Shown: positions 52,011 to 61,039, counted from the stretch's first letter. The stretch is 64,000 bases of DNA from Nitrososphaerota archaeon (GCA_027386095.1 DAHXUN010000001.1:24476-88475), one strand, 5' to 3'. Made by a program: numbers and translations. Notes: generated from the letters alone by a model not told the origin.

Positions 52011-52451
52011 TCAATATGTTGGGAGAGACGATATCCTCAGTACCCTCTCCCCGAATCTGACTTCTTTGAGTGACAACAGAGACTTGTCCATCGTCACGAA
52101 GCCCTTGACTCCCTTGGATGACAGGTAAGAAGCCAAGATGAGCGCGTCTCTGCCTCCCAGCGAATGCTCGAGGGCAAGCTTCAGGCCGCGCTCTACGATA
52201 GCAGGGCTGATCGGCAGGCAAGTTGCGAGGTCCATGTAGTCTAACAGAGCCTTGACCGTGTCCGCCGGGCTCCTTCTCAGTTTGAAGACGCAGGCGTGGT
52301 AGGCCTCGTGAAGAACCGTCGGGTTGATCGCGTGGCTCTCCCGCGCCAGCGCCCTGGTGCGTTCATGGTCGGGGTGCTCGGGGATCAGGTACGCGACCAG
52401 GACGTTGGAGTCTATCCCCAGATGGCCTTGATCTCTTCCGGGGTTGGCCAA
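52011..52451 (-). CDS. vapC: PIN-domain toxin (VapC)
   Basis: 146 residues (the first about ten overlap vapB, so a start inside is possible). GIDSNVLVAYLIPEHPDH (Asp), TVLHEAYHACV (Glu), LGGRDALILASYL and GFVTMDKSLLSLKEV (Asps) form the PIN catalytic site. It overlaps its antitoxin gene by 40 nt. Confidence 0.92.
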   Translation of the reverse strand: MANPGRDQGHLGIDSNVLVAYLIPEHPDHERTRALARESHAINPTVLHEAYHACVFKLRRSPADTVKALLDYMDLATCLPISPAIVERGLKLALEHSLGGRDALILASYLSSKGVKGFVTMDKSLLSLKEVRFGERVLRISSLPTY

Positions 52452-52657
52452 CTTGCGACCTCGCCTCTCTTCTTCGCCAGAGCTCCGTACAAATCCGAAA
52501 GCCTCTTCGACGTGCGCTTCCTAAGGTAGAGCGCGTCCCCGGCGGTGTCGACTACCATCTCTTCGCCGGGCTTCAGGGAGAGTTCCTCCGCGACTTCTTT
52601 CGGAATCGTGGCCCTGATACTGTTCCCGATTTTCTGAAGCTTCACCGTGGTTGCCAT
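52412..52657 (-). CDS. vapB: AbrB-type antitoxin (VapB)
   Basis: 81 residues: TVKLQKIGNSIRATIPKEVAEELSLKPGEEMVVD is the AbrB domain, with a toxin-binding tail (EVASWPTPEEIKAIWG). Two direct copies of GTATATCC in its promoter are the likely autoregulatory site. Confidence 0.92.
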   Translation of the reverse strand: MATTVKLQKIGNSIRATIPKEVAEELSLKPGEEMVVDTAGDALYLRKRTSKRLSDLYGALAKKRGEVASWPTPEEIKAIWG

Positions 52658-52663
52658 GTGTTA

Positions 52664-52685
52664 GGATATACGTGCTTGGATATAC
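52664..52685 (-). promoter_or_regulatory. Direct repeat GTATATCC x2 upstream of vapB
   Basis: GTATATCC occurs twice on the minus strand (plus-strand GGATATAC at 52664-52671 and 52678-52685), 14 bases apart and 7-28 nt before the ATG. Fits a TATA region doubled as antitoxin operator. Confidence 0.6.
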
Positions 52686-52795
52686 ATAAGGATTGCCGAG
52701 AGCATGGGTAGGGGGCCCGCAGAGGTCTCTGAAATTTGCCTGTGGTACTGCCATTCGGCATTGGGATTAGAAGCTTGAACAAGTCTCTGAACGAG

Positions 52796-52886
52796 CCATA
52801 CCGTGTATAGGGTTCATTGCGCCTCGGCCGGGAATAACTCGTCCATGTGTTGAGGCACCATCAACGGACCTTGCTCCCCTGCCGGT
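52796..52886 (+). repeat. Dispersed island repeat, copy F
   Basis: ACCGTGTATAGGGTTCATTG, GCGCCTCGGCCGGGAATAA and CTCGTCC are nearly consensus. The 3' part (ATCAACGGACCTTG) is diverged. Separates the 52011-52657 vapBC from the methyltransferase gene. Confidence 0.8.
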
Positions 52887-52958
52887 AGCCCTAGGATTGT
52901 AAAATATTCTAGCGAGCCCTAGAAATCGGTAATACCCACGAGATGCCAGGCAGCGGAG

Positions 52959-53714
52959 ATGAAGGTCGCACAGGATGCCTACGGTCACTCGGTCTGGGAC
53001 TACTTCAATGGGCGTCCGGCCTATGAAGTGATAGAACGGAGTGATGGACTGATCGATCCGTCTGAGGTCGCGCCGAAACTCTATTTCGCGAAGTTCGATG
53101 ACTGGCCGGAGGTCGAGCGCAAGGCCATTGGATACGCCAGGGGAAGGGTCCTCGACGTGGGGTGCGGCGCCGGCAGGGTAGCCCTCTACCTCCAGGGCCA
53201 AAAGAAGCTCGATGTGTTAGGGATAGACCTTTCGCCTCTCGCGGTCAGGGTGTGCAAACTCAGAGGCCTCAGGAAGGCGAGGGTGTTGGCGTTCGAGGAC
53301 CTTGATTACAAGCCGGGGTCGTTCGACTCGATAGTCATGTTCGGGAACAACTTCGGGCTATTTGGAAGCAGGGCAAAGGCGAGGCGTCTCCTGAAGAGGC
53401 TCTCCTCGATGGCTTCGCCCGGGGCGGTCCTGATCGGCGAGAGCGTAGACCCGTACAAGACGGACAACCCGGACCACCTGGAGTATCAGAGGCGCAACCG
53501 GGAGAGGGAGAGGATGTCGGGGCAGATGAGGATAAGAGCCAGGTACCGAACATACGTCGGCAGGTGGTTCGACTACCTCCTCGTTTCCCAAGCCGAAATG
53601 AAGGATATTGTCGAGGGCACAGGGTGGCGCGTTCAACGGTTCATTACGTCGAGAGAGAGTCCGTTGTACGTTGGGATTCTCAGGAACGCGACACTTCCGT
53701 TGGTCAGATCTTAG
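52959..53714 (+). CDS. Class I SAM-dependent methyltransferase
   Basis: 251 residues. VLDVGCGAGRVALYLQGQ is motif I, VLGIDLSPLAVRVCK motif II, and FDSIVMFGNNFGLFG the motif IV region. The C-terminal part (YRTYVGRWFDYLLVSQAEMKDIV) follows the small-molecule methyltransferase pattern. A single-gene cassette between repeat copies F and G. Confidence 0.88.
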   Translation: MKVAQDAYGHSVWDYFNGRPAYEVIERSDGLIDPSEVAPKLYFAKFDDWPEVERKAIGYARGRVLDVGCGAGRVALYLQGQKKLDVLGIDLSPLAVRVCKLRGLRKARVLAFEDLDYKPGSFDSIVMFGNNFGLFGSRAKARRLLKRLSSMASPGAVLIGESVDPYKTDNPDHLEYQRRNRERERMSGQMRIRARYRTYVGRWFDYLLVSQAEMKDIVEGTGWRVQRFITSRESPLYVGILRNATLPLVRS

Positions 53715-53729
53715 GAGCGAAAGAGCCGC

Positions 53730-53822
53730 GTCGTCCGTACGTTGGGTTCATCGCGCCTCCGCCGAGAATAGATCACCCAAGCCTCGAGTTGCGATCAGTG
53801 GACGGGCTGAACTTGTCGCCGG
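53730..53822 (+). repeat. Dispersed island repeat, copy G (full length)
   Basis: GTACGTTGGGTTCATCGCGC, CTCCGCCGAGAATAG and ATCAGTGGACGGGCTGAACT, then TGTCGCCG: nearly the same 92-base unit as copy K, including GTTCA at one end and TGAAC at the other. Confidence 0.85.
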
Positions 53823-54232
53823 GAGCAGGGAGCAGGTTGCCTGCTATCACCTGGGTTCTTGGCGAAGCTCAATCCGGCTTGATTGGAGCTCCTCCAAACT
53901 TCCCCGAATACTGCCTGGGTCTCGCGATCTCAGCGTGGAAAGGAGACGCTTAGGGAATCGATGAAGCCTACAAGCCGTGGCGACGCCTAACGACCCTCCC
54001 ACCAATGAGATGCGGAGGAATGTTGCCTCCGGTATCCGCCACTCGCCGCCGACGGCCCTTGCCTTGTCGATGCCCATCGCAACGAAACCTATAGCTTCGT
54101 ATAGGAGGTCGCTCTGAAGACAGCCCAGCATCGTCTAACCAGAGTCCGAGGGCAAATAGGAGCCCCCGCCGACGTGGGTCGGATTCGTCGCCACCGCGCA
54201 GAGCCTGTGCCCATTGCCGAAGGGCCGAGACC
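53823..54232. other. Intergenic stretch, no well-supported gene
   Basis: A minus-strand frame at 53847-54131 (QSDLLYEAIGFVAMGIDKAR) has some protein character and could be a gene relic, but it is too weak to call. Confidence 0.4.
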
Positions 54233-54583
54233 CTAGGCAGCGATCTTCCTTTCCATCTCGGCTTCCGCGGCCCTCGCCGCCTTGATCTTCCTGGCCAGGC
54301 CCGTCGTGAACCTGTAGTTGCTCACTCCGACATAGAGCCATGCGACGGCCAGGACGAGGACGGCGACTTCGGTGGCTATGAGCGCCGGGTCGGTCAGGGT
54401 GACAGTGACGCTGGTGGTCCCGGTCAGCGGGAGCGCCAGCTGCGACAGGTAAGAGACCGCCAAGAACGCCGCCACCACGACGCTGGCCGCCGATAGCGAC
54501 CTCATCTTCCTGCTCCCGTCCTCCACGTGCTGGAGGAAGTCCTCGTGGGCCTCCACCGCGCTCGGCTGCTCTTCTTCTGTCAT
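54233..54583 (-). CDS. Two-helix membrane protein, 116 residues
   Basis: An acidic N-terminus (EEEQPSAVEAHEDFLQHVED) is followed by two membrane helices (AASVVVAAFLAVSYLSQLAL; IATEVAVLVLAVAWLYVGV) and a charged helical tail (ARKIKAARAAEAEMERKIAA). It lies just before the wHTH and HerA-like genes, divergent from the latter. Function unknown. Confidence 0.65.
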   Translation of the reverse strand: MTEEEQPSAVEAHEDFLQHVEDGSRKMRSLSAASVVVAAFLAVSYLSQLALPLTGTTSVTVTLTDPALIATEVAVLVLAVAWLYVGVSNYRFTTGLARKIKAARAAEAEMERKIAA

Positions 54584-54637
54584 CTCCTCAATGGGCCCCC
54601 CTTCGGATTAAAGCACTTGCTCCCTTCAGGGGAGTGC

Positions 54638-54892
54638 TCATGGCTTCAGCCTCTCCCACAGCCTCTCCCACTCCAAGAACGTGTCGACGCCCTCCTGAGT
54701 GACCGTGTAGACGTCCCGGCCCTCGCTGGCGCCCTTGGCAATCAGCCCCTTCTGCTCCAGCGACTGGAGATACGGAGCGCACTTGTCGAAGGAGAGGTTC
54801 ACCGACTGTGCGAGCCTCGTCGGACCACGAGGCTCCCTGCGGACCTGCTCCAGGACCTGCATCATTATGACGATGTCCGACCTCCTCTTCAT
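54638..54892 (-). CDS. Winged-helix DNA-binding protein
   Basis: 84 residues with a typical archaeal wHTH: RSDIVIMMQVLEQVRREPRG, PTRLAQSVNLSFDKCAPYLQSLEQKGLIAKG and the wing GRDVYTVTQEGVDTFLEW. Divergent from the HerA-like gene, so it may control that unit. Confidence 0.85.
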   Translation of the reverse strand: MKRRSDIVIMMQVLEQVRREPRGPTRLAQSVNLSFDKCAPYLQSLEQKGLIAKGASEGRDVYTVTQEGVDTFLEWERLWERLKP

Positions 54893-55186
54893 CCCTGCCC
54901 CGCAAGACTGCGGAAAGGCGGCTTAAACCTGGCTCCGGCGCGTCAGCCCCTGCCCTGCCTGGACCCCTTCGTGGGCACGTGTCTTCGTGGCGCATCCCGG
55001 GCGCGGAGCGGCCTATCATCCCGGAACGGAAGCGGGTGGCATCTCTCCCCAGGCTCTGGGCATTCCCACGTCTCAGCCCCTGATCCGACCTAACGGCCCA
55101 CCAGTTCGGACCACGGCGCGAGACTCCCCTCTGGGGAGCCCCACAGGTGCGCAACCGGCTTTAGTAATCCCTGCGAGCTCTCCGCC

Positions 55187-57895
55187 ATGGGCTGGAAGCT
55201 CACCGCCCTCGTCTTCCTGTTCGCGCTGTGGGCCCTGAACGTCGGGGCGCTGGTCGTCGGCGTCCCCATCCTGGCCTTCCTTCTCTACAGGTTCTGGTCG
55301 AACAGGCAGGCCAAGCCGCGGGCGGGGAGGTCGCATTGGATGATCTACCTGGGGGCGTTCCTCCTCTTCCTCTCCATCGTCGCCGTCGCCGAGAGCGGGA
55401 CCCACTCCCCCGTCGTCTTCGGGGCGGCAGGGGTCAGCCTCCTGACCCTCGGGCTCTTCCCGGGCGTCTTCCGGGGGCTCGCCGAGAAGTTCTCTGCCCC
55501 CGCCGCGGAGATGTTCAGCGCGGCGGGCGGCCGGAAGCCGGAAGGTAGGGTCGCCTGCGTAGGGCTGACCGCCGTCCCCCTGGAGTACCTCGACCCGGAG
55601 AAGGCCGAGCCGAAGGAGGCCCTGCTGAGGTTCCAGCGATTCGCCCAGACCCTGGCGGAGCTCGGGTCGTCCATCGAGATGAGGCTCGACTTCGCCGACG
55701 GCGCGGGCAGGGTGCTCTTCGTGGCGGACGGCGGGGAAGAGGCTGCCGCCTCGGGGCTGTTGGAGGTGGTCCGGTCTCAGCTCCCGGAGTTCAGGGCCGC
55801 ACTCCTAGACGCAGAGGCGGAAGACGGCGCGTGCTCCGTGGCCATCGAAGGGGTCCCGGAGCCGTCCCCCGACCCGCTGGGCCCCCTGGCGAAGTACTTC
55901 GTGGAGAACCGCCTGTCCGGGGGGTACACGGTGAAGCTCTCCCCTGCCTGGGTGAACCCGGTGGCCAGGTGGCTCGCGGGGTGGAAGCAGAGGAGGACGG
56001 CCGCCAGGGCCGGGCACCAGGACGTCGACGACGGCAGGACCACCACCGTAGTCGACCACCCGAAGCAGGTGGAACTCGAAGACTCTGTCAGGGGGCTCGA
56101 CCGGCTCCTCGCCAGGAGGCCCGTCAGGGTGTCAGTCGTGGTCTCCGCCGCGGACCAGCGGAGCGCTTCGTACGCCGCCGGGGTCCTCGCCGGGGCCCTC
56201 TCCAGCCAGAGGGGTATCGACGGGCTGAAGGTGAGGCGGGCCCGGAGGGTCGGGAGGTCGGGGTGGCGCAGGTCCACGCTTATGCTCCCGTCCGAGGCCG
56301 CTCCTTACCTCTGGCTCCCCCGCATGTCACTGGGGATGAGGGTCGCCCCCTCGGCGGAGTTCCATGAGCCCCCTCCCTCCGAAGGCGAGGTGGCGCTGGG
56401 GGAGGTCGTAGCCCTCTCCGGGAGGAACGGCCACCAGGTCAGGATCGCGCTCGACCAGCTCGCCAGGCACCTCTTTGTGACAGGGGCGACAGGCTCCGGG
56501 AAGACGAGGTCGTGCTTCAGTCTCCTCCTGCAGCTGCACAGAATGAGGGTCCCTTTCCTGGTGATCGAGCCCCCGAAGTCGGAGTACAGGAGCCTGCTGA
56601 CCGCCATCCCCGACCTGCAGGTCTTCACCCTTGGGGACGAGGGGACGGCCCCCTTCAGGCTGAACATATTCGAGCCTCCCCCCGGGGTGAGGGTCCAGGC
56701 GCACCTGGACAACCTCGTGGCGGCCTGGAACGCGAGCTTCGTCTCCTACTCTCCCGTGCAGTACGTCGTCCCCAAGGTCTTCCTGGAGGCGTACAGGGGG
56801 TGCGGCTGGGACCTGGCCTCCGACTCCCATGGCCGGCCGATAACCCTCGACGACGTCCAGGCGCAGGTGGCCAAGGTGTGCCGGGGGCTGGGGTACGAGC
56901 CGAGGGTGCTCATGGACGTCGAGGGGGCCATCTCGCTCAGGCTCGGCAACCTCACGGTCGGGGCCAAGGGGGCGCTCTTCGGCGCCGAGTCGTCGACCCC
57001 GCTGGAGGCCCTACTGGGGAGGCCCACGGTGGTCGAGCTGCAGCACATAGGGAATGACGAGGAGAAGGCGTTCGTCGCGTCGCTGCTCCTGATGAACGTG
57101 GCCGGGTGGTTCCAGGCCAGGGGGCTGTCGAAGAGGCTCAGGCACCTCACGCTGATCGAGGAGGCACACAGGCTGATACCGAACATCTCCACGGAGAAGG
57201 GGGACGCGGAAGCCGCGGACCCGCGCCGGCGGATGGTGGAGCAGTTCGGGAACATGCTGGCCGAGATGAGGGCCTACGGGGAGGGGCTCGCGGTGGTGGA
57301 CCAGAGCCCGGTCAAGGTGCTGCGGGACGCCATCAGGAACTCGGCCACGAAGGTGGTGCACAGGGTCGCCGACTCCGCTGACAAAGAGCTGTTGGCCGGG
57401 TCGATGAACGCGACCAAGGAGCAGGCGGAGGCCTTCCTCGCGCTGAGCCCCGGGGAGGCGGTGGTGAGCGTCGAGGGGCACCCGGCCCCGGTGAGGGTAG
57501 CGGTCGACGACGTGGTCTCGAGGATGGCCATCCCCCTGGGGGAGGTCACGGACGGGGACGTCAGGAGGCGGATGAGGAGTTTCTACATCGAGCACCCGCT
57601 CCCCGCAGACCGGCCCGCAGAGAGGGACGAGAAGACCAGGAGGCTGGTAGGGTCGGAGGAGTTTAGGGCCGGGTTCGTTGCCGCGTACAGGGTCTGGGTG
57701 AAGAGCGGGGAGACAGGGCCGCTGAGGGACTTCGTCCTCCAGGCAGCAGGCGGAGCGGCGGGGGAGGGGAGGGCGGAGGCGGCTTCGAAGATACTCTGCC
57801 TGGCGACGGAGCTCTACCTCCCATTCAACGCCGAGCAGAGGGAGAAGTTCCCCAGGCTGTTCAGTAAGGAGCTGGGGGCGGGGCCCCGTGCGTGA
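55187..57895 (+). CDS. Membrane-anchored HerA/TraG-type hexameric ATPase
   Basis: 902 residues. Three N-terminal membrane helices within residues 5-97 precede a soluble domain and a FtsK-HerA superfamily ATPase. Walker A is FVTGATGSGKTRSCFSLL (about residue 434), and Walker B HLTLIEEAHRLIPNISTEKG (about 655), followed by the VVDQSP sensor and the NSATKVVHRV segment typical of HerA. The C-terminal about 150 residues are helical. A TATA-like GCTTTAGTAATC lies about 25 nt before ATG, so it is leaderless. The membrane anchor separates it from the repair HerA and likens it to DNA/protein-pumping ATPases. Its stop overlaps the next gene by 8 nt. Confidence 0.9.
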   Translation: MGWKLTALVFLFALWALNVGALVVGVPILAFLLYRFWSNRQAKPRAGRSHWMIYLGAFLLFLSIVAVAESGTHSPVVFGAAGVSLLTLGLFPGVFRGLAEKFSAPAAEMFSAAGGRKPEGRVACVGLTAVPLEYLDPEKAEPKEALLRFQRFAQTLAELGSSIEMRLDFADGAGRVLFVADGGEEAAASGLLEVVRSQLPEFRAALLDAEAEDGACSVAIEGVPEPSPDPLGPLAKYFVENRLSGGYTVKLSPAWVNPVARWLAGWKQRRTAARAGHQDVDDGRTTTVVDHPKQVELEDSVRGLDRLLARRPVRVSVVVSAADQRSASYAAGVLAGALSSQRGIDGLKVRRARRVGRSGWRRSTLMLPSEAAPYLWLPRMSLGMRVAPSAEFHEPPPSEGEVALGEVVALSGRNGHQVRIALDQLARHLFVTGATGSGKTRSCFSLLLQLHRMRVPFLVIEPPKSEYRSLLTAIPDLQVFTLGDEGTAPFRLNIFEPPPGVRVQAHLDNLVAAWNASFVSYSPVQYVVPKVFLEAYRGCGWDLASDSHGRPITLDDVQAQVAKVCRGLGYEPRVLMDVEGAISLRLGNLTVGAKGALFGAESSTPLEALLGRPTVVELQHIGNDEEKAFVASLLLMNVAGWFQARGLSKRLRHLTLIEEAHRLIPNISTEKGDAEAADPRRRMVEQFGNMLAEMRAYGEGLAVVDQSPVKVLRDAIRNSATKVVHRVADSADKELLAGSMNATKEQAEAFLALSPGEAVVSVEGHPAPVRVAVDDVVSRMAIPLGEVTDGDVRRRMRSFYIEHPLPADRPAERDEKTRRLVGSEEFRAGFVAAYRVWVKSGETGPLRDFVLQAAGGAAGEGRAEAASKILCLATELYLPFNAEQREKFPRLFSKELGAGPRA

Positions 57896-59705
57896 AGGGT
57901 CGGACGCGCCCCATGAGGGCGAGGGGAAGGACGACGACCTGGAGGGGTTCAGGAAGGAGCTCGCCGAAGGCGCAGGGGAGTCGGACAAGGACAATGGGCA
58001 GGGCGTGAGGCCTCGCGAGGCTGGTAAAGAGGGAGAGAAGAGGGACGATGCGAAATGCGAAACAGCTGAGGTTGTGAAAGGCCAAGAGAAGGGCGAGGTG
58101 GATGTTGGCGGGGCCCAGGCGGAGGCAGGACCCGGCAAGGAGGACGCCAAAGCGATAGATGGCCCTGATAAAGGGGGCGACGAAGGAAAGGAGCCCAAGC
58201 ATCAGGAGAAAGGGAGCGATAAGGCCCCGGCCGAGGCTGGTGATACCAAGGGCGAGGATGAGGTCAGAGACGGGCGACCAGAAGCCGGTGACAAGGACCC
58301 AACTGCCGGCGGCGTGTCTCAACGTTCCGAGCAACCCAAGCCGGTACAGAAAAGTGGTGTGGAAATCCAGGCCGAGCCTGCAAAATCGCCTGAAATCGAA
58401 CCGGACGGGCCTTCCCAAACACAGCCAGAGAGCTACACAAGGAACGACGGCCAGGTGCTTGTGATTGAACGTGCTGGGCCCGGGCATGGGAGGGAAGAAA
58501 GGGCGGAAACGCCGGGTTTGCGGCGTTTACAGGACCAGAACGAGCGGGAAGAAGTTCCGAGGGTCCTCGAGGCAGTCGACTATGGCAAAGGTACCAACGT
58601 GCGGGTTCCCATGGGCGACCTGGAGCAGGCAGGCTACGGCCCGCCCGACCACAGCACGATCGTACAGCTGGGGCTGAGGCCCATTGAGGGAGACGAGGTG
58701 GAAGCTGTGTACGCGAGATACAACGCCTCAGACCGCAGGGCGGAGGCCTACGTGGGAGACATCGGGGGAGCGAAGGGGAGCAAGTACGAGCTGGTCGAGG
58801 CCAAGGGTGTCGACGAGGACAAGATGGCGAGGGACTTCGAGCGGGGGAAGTGCGAGCACCTGCAGAACGTCAGGCTGGAGCACGAGGAGGGGAAGATGTT
58901 CCTGAACGTGGACGGGCGCCAGGTGGAGCTCGAGGGATACAAGATGTCCACGAGTGGGTCTCGCCTTGTTCTGCGGGGGAAGCTCGGGGGAAAGGACGAC
59001 TGCAAGCTGGAGTTCGACGGGTATAGGGCCGCGGTGAAGTTCGGCAGGGACTACCCTGTGGAAGGGATGAGGATGGAGGGAGATGAACTTGTGGTGAAGT
59101 ATGTTCAGAGTAAGAATGAGGTACACGAGCATCGACAGTCACTTGACCATCCCGACATTGGTGATAGGAAACTCTCGCTAGGACAGCTGGATAAGCCTGA
59201 GGCCCTGCGACTTGCCAGACTTCTTGATGCACCAGAGGGGACGGATGGGGTTTACACTTTTGCTGTGGACAAGAGGTTACAGGAATCGGTTAGGTCGATC
59301 CTTGAAGGCGCGATGGAAGAGGGCACAAGAAGGTACGGCGTAGTCAAGGGAGAGGTAGGTGAAGGTTTGATTTCGAATTTGATGAATCTGGCTGGTTGGG
59401 AGAGAATAGAAAGGCACCCCTTCAATGAGAAGCGAAAGGTCGGAGCCACAGGAAACGGCACTGACCATGTATTTCGGGACCCTGACCACAAGCTATCGAT
59501 TTCCGAATCGAAGTATTGGGGTCAGATAGAGAGTGCCCTCAAACGAGGTGAGATTCAGGTGGGAACTTATTACGATAGACAACGGAAATATCAGGGCGAA
59601 GAAATCGAGCGAGGATATGTCATGGCGATGGATTGGAATCTGAACGATGACCCGATACGAATCCATGTCAGACGAGTGAGACAGGTGGTGAACTCGAATG
59701 TCTGA
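57888..59705 (+). CDS. Large effector-like protein: disordered region + unnamed domain + PD-(D/E)XK-like nuclease
   Basis: 605 residues from GTG 57888 overlapping the ATPase gene. Residues 1 to about 235 are highly charged and low-complexity (Glu/Lys/Asp/Gly), probably disordered. Residues about 280-425 are the unnamed beta-rich domain shared with the 50833 protein. Residues 430-605 look like a restriction-endonuclease-fold nuclease: GEVGEGLISNLMNLAGW (Glu about 488), GTDHVF (Asp about 525) and SESKYW (Glu-x-Lys about 539-541), with a trailing strand. The long linker, exchangeable-looking end and following partner gene are toxin-like. Nuclease activity is inferred from motif order only. Confidence 0.75.
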   Translation: MREGSDAPHEGEGKDDDLEGFRKELAEGAGESDKDNGQGVRPREAGKEGEKRDDAKCETAEVVKGQEKGEVDVGGAQAEAGPGKEDAKAIDGPDKGGDEGKEPKHQEKGSDKAPAEAGDTKGEDEVRDGRPEAGDKDPTAGGVSQRSEQPKPVQKSGVEIQAEPAKSPEIEPDGPSQTQPESYTRNDGQVLVIERAGPGHGREERAETPGLRRLQDQNEREEVPRVLEAVDYGKGTNVRVPMGDLEQAGYGPPDHSTIVQLGLRPIEGDEVEAVYARYNASDRRAEAYVGDIGGAKGSKYELVEAKGVDEDKMARDFERGKCEHLQNVRLEHEEGKMFLNVDGRQVELEGYKMSTSGSRLVLRGKLGGKDDCKLEFDGYRAAVKFGRDYPVEGMRMEGDELVVKYVQSKNEVHEHRQSLDHPDIGDRKLSLGQLDKPEALRLARLLDAPEGTDGVYTFAVDKRLQESVRSILEGAMEEGTRRYGVVKGEVGEGLISNLMNLAGWERIERHPFNEKRKVGATGNGTDHVFRDPDHKLSISESKYWGQIESALKRGEIQVGTYYDRQRKYQGEEIERGYVMAMDWNLNDDPIRIHVRRVRQVVNSNV

Positions 59706-60264
59706 GGAACCAGAGCAAGAAGTGGTTGCGGACTACCTTTCGTGGTCAGTACGGGCACCGTTCGAAGTGGCGGAAGTGCCTGAATCTCGAAGCGAAGTCA
59801 AACAGAACGCGAAATGGTTCGTGTGGTGTCCTGACATGGCCTATGCTAGAGAAGTTGGTCACATCAAGTACGTTTGGAAGAGTCACGACGACTATGTGTG
59901 GCTAGAAACTTCCGAAATCGGCGATACGATAGGGCTCGTTGAGAGAGAATACGGAGAGGAAGGCGCCAAAGACCTGATGAAAATGGACCTTTCCAACTTC
60001 ACGAAACGCGACGTCCGGCTGCCATTCAATTCAAGGTTTCCACTGATTGCCAAGAGATTTGATGAATGGGCCAGGATTCTGAGGCGAGTATCAAGGCGAC
60101 ACGAGATACACCTGGAACTGAGATTCGATGGAACTCGCAACATAGCAATCTACACGATAGGCGCTAAGATTGAGTGGGAAAAGAATGGCCTCGGGAAAAT
60201 GAAACCGGCAATTGGTGCGCTCAAAGAAGCCTACGGACTTGTGCTTGAAAGAGACCAGCCATGA
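59698..60264 (+). CDS. Partner (probable immunity or accessory) protein, 188 residues
   Basis: Starts 8 nt inside the effector-like gene. A soluble alpha/beta protein (AKWFVWCPDMAYAREVGHIKY, LIAKRFDEWARILRRVSRRH, IHLELRFDGTRNIAIYTIGAK). GC is lower than in the ATPase gene, as with the nuclease end, which suggests that the two 3' genes or domains were exchanged as a unit. No family recognised. Position alone suggests immunity or regulation. Confidence 0.7.
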   Translation: MSEEPEQEVVADYLSWSVRAPFEVAEVPESRSEVKQNAKWFVWCPDMAYAREVGHIKYVWKSHDDYVWLETSEIGDTIGLVEREYGEEGAKDLMKMDLSNFTKRDVRLPFNSRFPLIAKRFDEWARILRRVSRRHEIHLELRFDGTRNIAIYTIGAKIEWEKNGLGKMKPAIGALKEAYGLVLERDQP

Positions 60265-60678
60265 TAACTGCGCCGGATGGACATTTCATGAACGGGTGGT
60301 CCAGTAGGCTACTTCGCTCGTGGAGCGGTTCCTACCGTCTTCTCGTGTCTCTTTCGCGAGGCCATTGTGGCCGCAACGAGAGCGTCCGTAGAAGCTTCGG
60401 CTTGCGCCCTGGTTTCGTGTGTGTTTCTCTCCGGCATCTTCAGCGAAAGTCTGTCCTGAGTTTCGCTTCGGTGTAGTGGGCTAGCGCGTCTTAGCGGCTG
60501 CTGAACATCAGATGTACCAGCTTTCCGACCCTGACCAGTCTGACGTAAGTGGTGCCAAGATAGTAGTCGGTCGCTTCGCCGTCGAAATCGTCCACGCCAT
60601 CCAGGGGCTCGAGGATTCCTGTCTCCTAACATCCTGACGGGTGTCGGCTCATACCGTCAGCGGGTGGTTTCGCGCTTG
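60265..60678. other. Relic-bearing stretch without an intact gene
   Basis: On the minus strand, 60627-60491 reads GILEPLDGVDDFDGEATDYY and YVRLVRVGKLVHLMFSSR before a stop; it looks like the end of a lost gene. Nothing else is recognised. Confidence 0.4.
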
Positions 60679-60892
60679 ATGGCCATGCAGTTCAGCGTCA
60701 GGGTGTACAAGGGCGAGAGATGCTTCGTCGCGAGGGCCCCTGAGCTGGGAATCACCACCTAGGGTGCGAACAGGGAAGAAACTAGGCGGAACCTTAGGGA
60801 GACCATCCAAACCCACCTAAGCCATGGCCGACTACGCCATGGAGCACGGCAAGGTGGCCATAGAGAAAGGGCAGCTAGTCCCCGCAGAGTGA
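60679..60892 (+). pseudogene. HicB-like antitoxin relic
   Basis: MAMQFSVRVYKGERCFVARA then PELGITT is the first strand set of a HicB/UPF0150 domain, followed by TAG, then GANREETRRNLRETIQTHL, the usual helix, and after a frame change MADYAMEHGKVAIEKGQLVP. No HicA partner is seen. Confidence 0.7.
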
Positions 60893-61039
60893 CCAGTTGA
60901 GCCGTCTCCCTGTGGTCTCTGGGACGGACGAGGTCTTTCTCCAGGTAAGCTACCGCGTCCCAGCCACCCTTCTCTGCTCGGACGATGCTGGTTTCTTTCA
61001 TACCTTGGCTCCGGTACGCCCTTTCGCTTGAGTTGGGTG

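Noticed and set aside
53847..54131. 94-residue minus-strand frame
   Set aside because: Only about 20 residues look protein-like; no family or conserved neighbour supports it.
57888..58600. Non-coding or mis-assembled region in the charged part of the effector gene
   Set aside because: The frame is uninterrupted, overlaps the ATPase gene in the usual operon manner and leads directly into a conserved domain, so it is coding although low-complexity.
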